Below, piece after piece: positions 61,101 to 64,000 of a DNA stretch of 64,000 bases. The position numbers and the translations under genes were made by a program. The notes under the pieces were generated by a model. The model ran no database searches. It had not been told where the DNA came from and worked only from the letters and a program-made list of their open reading frames with translations. This stretch comes from Lepidurus packardi. Its lineage: Eukaryota; Arthropoda; Branchiopoda; Notostraca; Triopsidae. The stretch lies in the NCBI GenBank assembly GCA_023053545.1, contig JAKZAN010000001.1:7336565-7400564 (forward strand), given 5' to 3'. The stretch's first letter is position 1, and every line of letters starts with the position of its first letter.

Positions 61101-62445
61101 TTGTTTATCAGTTTGGAAATTCAACGCCGACTCACGCAACCGTTGAACGTTGGTACATCCTTGCGAGCCCGGAAGGGCCGTGGCCATCGTCGTCAAATGT
61201 CGGACCCGCGTTTGCCTGCTGGGCACTCATTTATGCGTGAGGATCATCTTACTCAAGAGGTAAAAAAACTCTTTTCCATGTCCCACTAACGCTTAATTTA
61301 GCTTTAGGTCTTCGTTCGTTGTCGTTTTTATCGTTTAAATGAAGTGAAATGCCCATTTGTTTCCTATTTAGAGCTATTTGTCTTTGCTGAAATCACGCTT
61401 GCCGCATAAAGCTTACGAATACGAGTCTATCGAAGATCCCATCCGCCGCGCCACGGAAATCCTCGATAAGCGCTACGGTGGAGGTGGGTCTGGAAATGCT
61501 CCCTTGACTACGTCGTATTCTGGTACCGCGTTGAGTCGTTTGGCTGATGATGAAGAGTGGCTGGGCAACCGACGCTCCACAGGCAATGGTGGTCGAGTAC
61601 GTCGAGCAAGCGAGAGCGGGGGCCTGGGCCTGGGAGACTACTGGGGCGAGCGCAGTCGCTCAGCATTGTCGGATCTACGTCGCGGTCGCGAGGAAAAGCG
61701 CACGTTAACGCGCAAACCGCGCTCATGGCATCCGTCACCCTATGGCAGCGACGATGAAGGGGACGATGACGATCCTTTAAATCGCGAGATGAAAAAACAG
61801 CGCATTAAAATGGAGATCGCTCGTCGGCGTCAGCAAATTGACCAAAACGCACGTTTGCACGACGAGTTAGTGCGCTTAGCTCGTTTGCGCGAAACAGGTG
61901 ACTCGAATGTATCGCCCAGCCGCTTAGGCCCCGGTACTCATGGCAACCATCTGTCGACCAGTCCCGGAGGCTCTTCCTCCATCTTGAAATCCATCGAAGA
62001 AATCCTACGGGATGAGTATGGCCGCCGGCGAACTCCTTATGACGCCTATGGTCAGACGCTATCGGTCTCTCCGACGCGCCGCTATAATGATTACAGCAGC
62101 AGCGCTCCAGGTAACATGTTGGCGGGAAAATTTGCTTCAGGCGGCATAATAACTGAAGAAGAACGTTCCATGGAGCGTTTGGCTTCCACCTTCCGTACAG
62201 AATTCCGCACGGAGGACTACACTAGCGGCCTGTATGAACGTTTGGCGGATTTGTCTCCACTAGCCAGTGACATGGATGTGGATCTAAATCACGAGTTACC
62301 GCCCATGCCTTTGCTGCCCGACCTGCCGAGCCGATCTCGTAAATTGCTGGAAGATTTAGGGGCCAGCCCTCTGGCGGAATCCCGAGGCAAGTATGGTGGT
62401 GGTGGTGGTGGGCAATCTCGTTACGCAAAAGGCTACCTGCATTAG
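49148..62445 (+). CDS. RIM/Piccolo/Fife-like presynaptic active-zone protein, 16 exons
   Basis: Exons: 49148-49805, 52841-52997, 53960-53995, 54066-54192, 54302-54400, 54501-54566, 54906-55782, 57816-58090, 58145-58532, 58673-59605, 59663-59783, 59850-60146, 60213-60394, 60457-60757, 61112-61259, 61372-62445; all 15 joins keep phase, giving 1,912 residues. Order: MFNFASKMLNSLIG, a long Pro/Gly/Met region (1-220), the Rab-binding type helix DLSHLSAEERALIESVMAKA, a FYVE/RIM-type zinc finger (CMQCG, CADCR, CTTCG, WICKTC), acidic Ser/Asp region, about 500 residues of polyQ, then basic coiled-coil segments (IKMEIARRRQQIDQNARLHD, IRRATEILDKRYGGG). Such proteins tether vesicles and calcium channels at active zones. 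No PDZ or C2 domain is encoded before the stop at 62445, so this is a PDZ/C2-less member, a short isoform, or the 5' part of a longer locus. Confidence 0.8.
49806..52840. other. First (3.0-kb) intron of the active-zone gene
   Basis: AT-rich; short ORFs on both strands near 50000-50380 have no family features. Reading past the exon-1 donor gives 15 more codons and a stop at 49851-49853, so intron retention would yield a short Pro/Gly-rich protein. Confidence 0.5.
55783..57815. other. 2.0-kb intron of the active-zone gene, with one possible extra exon
   Basis: Mostly AT-rich. From 57567 an acceptor is followed by a frame in phase with the upstream exon (SLREQTGAPQALPPKEHSSN...) up to a run of about 15 C at 57668, but no donor in the needed phase is evident. 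It is left out of the main model because exons 55782 and 57816 join cleanly without it. Confidence 0.4.
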
Positions 62446-64000
62446 AGAAAAATGAGAAAAACAGAAAAAAGTTTCAGATCTCATTCAGATTTAAGAAAAC
62501 GTTAGATTCTTTAGATTAAAAACACCTTGAAAAAGAACACCTTCCCTTTCCCTTTTATTCTTCAACCCTGTCAAGCCAACCTTCAACGACGTTTTTAGAG
62601 TATGTGGACCCCACTTGAAGTCCTGTGCTGTTCTTTCGATTTAGTATTGCTAGCGAGTTCTTCTTTTTGTGTTCGTTTCAATCGCCATGAAAAAACCACG
62701 CCCTCTGTCTGGCTTAAATAAGGTTTGCAAAGTATTGCCTTTGGAGTGCGCAGCATAACTGGAGTATCTACTTTTCCTCATAACACTTTCCATGTCGTAT
62801 TTCTGTTCTTCTATAACCTAAAATAAGTGTACGCGCCATGCAACTTTATCTTATTTTGGATTGCACAAGAAATTTCCAGTACTGTAATTCCACCCAGAGG
62901 CGAAATTAAGCTTCTTTTTGTGTTCCCCCGTAAACAGTAGTGTTTTTCTAAAAAAAAAGCAAAGATTTCCCTACAGTTTCTATGTGATAACCATATTTCT
63001 TTCTTGTTGGAATTTTATTGCTATAGCAATAAAAAGATCGTGTTCTGAGTTGAGCAAAACGCATGATTAGTTTTTGTGTTTGAATGTTGGCTTTCAACTG
63101 GTGCCCGTAGCTTGTTTGCACGAACTATTCTTAGCTTTTGCGTTTCCAAATTTCATTATTGGTTTACCTTCCAGTTCAAAGTTTTAAGTCTATTGTTTGT
63201 CTTAAGACTCTTGCTTTCCTCCACCCCAGTTATCGGCCTTGGGATTTACTGAAGTCAGACGTGCAATAATTGAAAGACAAAAACAGCACCTGTGCCTTAT
63301 CGAAAAAATAAGAAAGCCGGTTTAATAGCTCTACCTAAAACCGTGCTTCTCCTTATTTCATAGCAAGAAAAAATAAGAGGTTACAGGAATCCTTGGGAAG
63401 GATTTATTTGAAAGTTGAAAGGCAGAATTTTCCGTTTTCATTACATAGGTTTTTTTTTTAAATCCGGAACTAAGAAACGTTTAACTGTCGATTCGATTTA
63501 ATTAGTTTTCTTGTGTAAAATTTCGGAATAATTCTGTTGCCCCCAATTTTTTGGAAACATAATATTCCCCATTTCTTCCTCCTTACCCCCTTTTCTCTAT
63601 TGATTGTTGGGCTACGAGTGTATGCATGTGTATACTATTTAATTCGAAGCCTCAATATTTCAAAACATGTTTGGGTTGAGGTGTGCCAGGTTTGCATACA
63701 CGATGCGTAATGGCTGTGGTTAAAACTTACATATCTGGACGCCTTTTTTCTGTATTCTTTTTTTTAAAATTATTTTTCGAAATCACCATTCATAATTTAT
63801 TTCTTCGTTTATTTATTACTGGATCCTTTCTTTTTACAATCCCGGACACTGACATGTCTTTGGACAGTTTTTAACTTGGCTGAAGGTGTTTTATTAGAGC
63901 TCTGGCTGTGGCTGTGACAAAAAAAAAATAACTTTTTGGCTGTACTGTGCCGTGCGCTTAACCATCACCCACCACCGTTTACCACATGTGAGTTTATTTT
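62446..64000. other. 3' UTR / downstream of the active-zone gene
   Basis: Long AT-rich trailer with T-runs. A poly(A) signal AATAAA is present at 63028-63033. No exon encoding PDZ or C2 domains was recognised up to the window end. Confidence 0.5.

Overview
The window is nuclear DNA of an intron-rich animal, most likely an arthropod and perhaps a crustacean. Introns are short (about 50-70 bp, GT-AG), the genes are conserved metazoan ones, one gene resembles presynaptic active-zone scaffolds, and a patch of degenerate CCTAA pentamers resembles the arthropod telomere repeat. The species cannot be fixed from sequence alone. All exon joins below were read by eye from splice sites and reading phase and are not supported by transcripts.

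1-22 kb is a compact gene block. In order it holds NOL9 (rRNA-processing 5'-kinase, minus strand, with a small inverted-repeat element in one intron); a dead luciferase/4-coumarate-CoA-ligase-like gene with a partial tandem copy; UBA1 (ubiquitin E1); a cytosolic-type NADP isocitrate dehydrogenase; a NUDT13-like NADH diphosphatase; ATP23 (mitochondrial intermembrane-space protease); and a type II membrane protein that looks like a Golgi glycosyltransferase. In the complete genes listed here the proposed exons sum to a whole number of codons.

22.4-43.6 kb is a nest of mobile elements. A non-LTR retrotransposon on the minus strand (ORF1 at 41.8-43.3 kb, ORF2 at 23.2-24.7 kb) is split by a 17,069-bp insertion. 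That insertion has matching CAGAGTTG ends and an exact 8-bp target duplication (GTCTATCC). Its left part encodes an apparently complete hAT transposase from the zinc-finger exon onward. Inside lies a Mutator-like (MULE) unit whose transposase combines an OTU protease domain, C2H2 fingers, the MULE core, a SWIM motif and a PHD finger. The MULE gene is itself cut by a 3.0-kb element with TA target duplication and CACTGTAAAAAAA ends; that element carries a spliced gene with no recognisable transposase. A TTAA-flanked foldback element with two 437-bp matching arms and at least two MITEs complete the nest.

43.7-64 kb returns to ordinary genes: WDR4 (tRNA m7G methyltransferase subunit); the ATP synthase gamma subunit, convergent with WDR4; a small single-pass membrane protein; and a 16-exon, roughly 1,912-residue protein with an N-terminal Rab-effector type zinc finger and long polyQ and Pro-rich stretches, related to RIM/Piccolo/Fife but without PDZ or C2 domains in the part seen. 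The rest is its 3' region.

The housekeeping genes do not form one pathway. Four act in or on mitochondria or NAD(P) metabolism (ATP synthase gamma, ATP23, NUDT13-like, IDH) and two in RNA processing (NOL9, WDR4).
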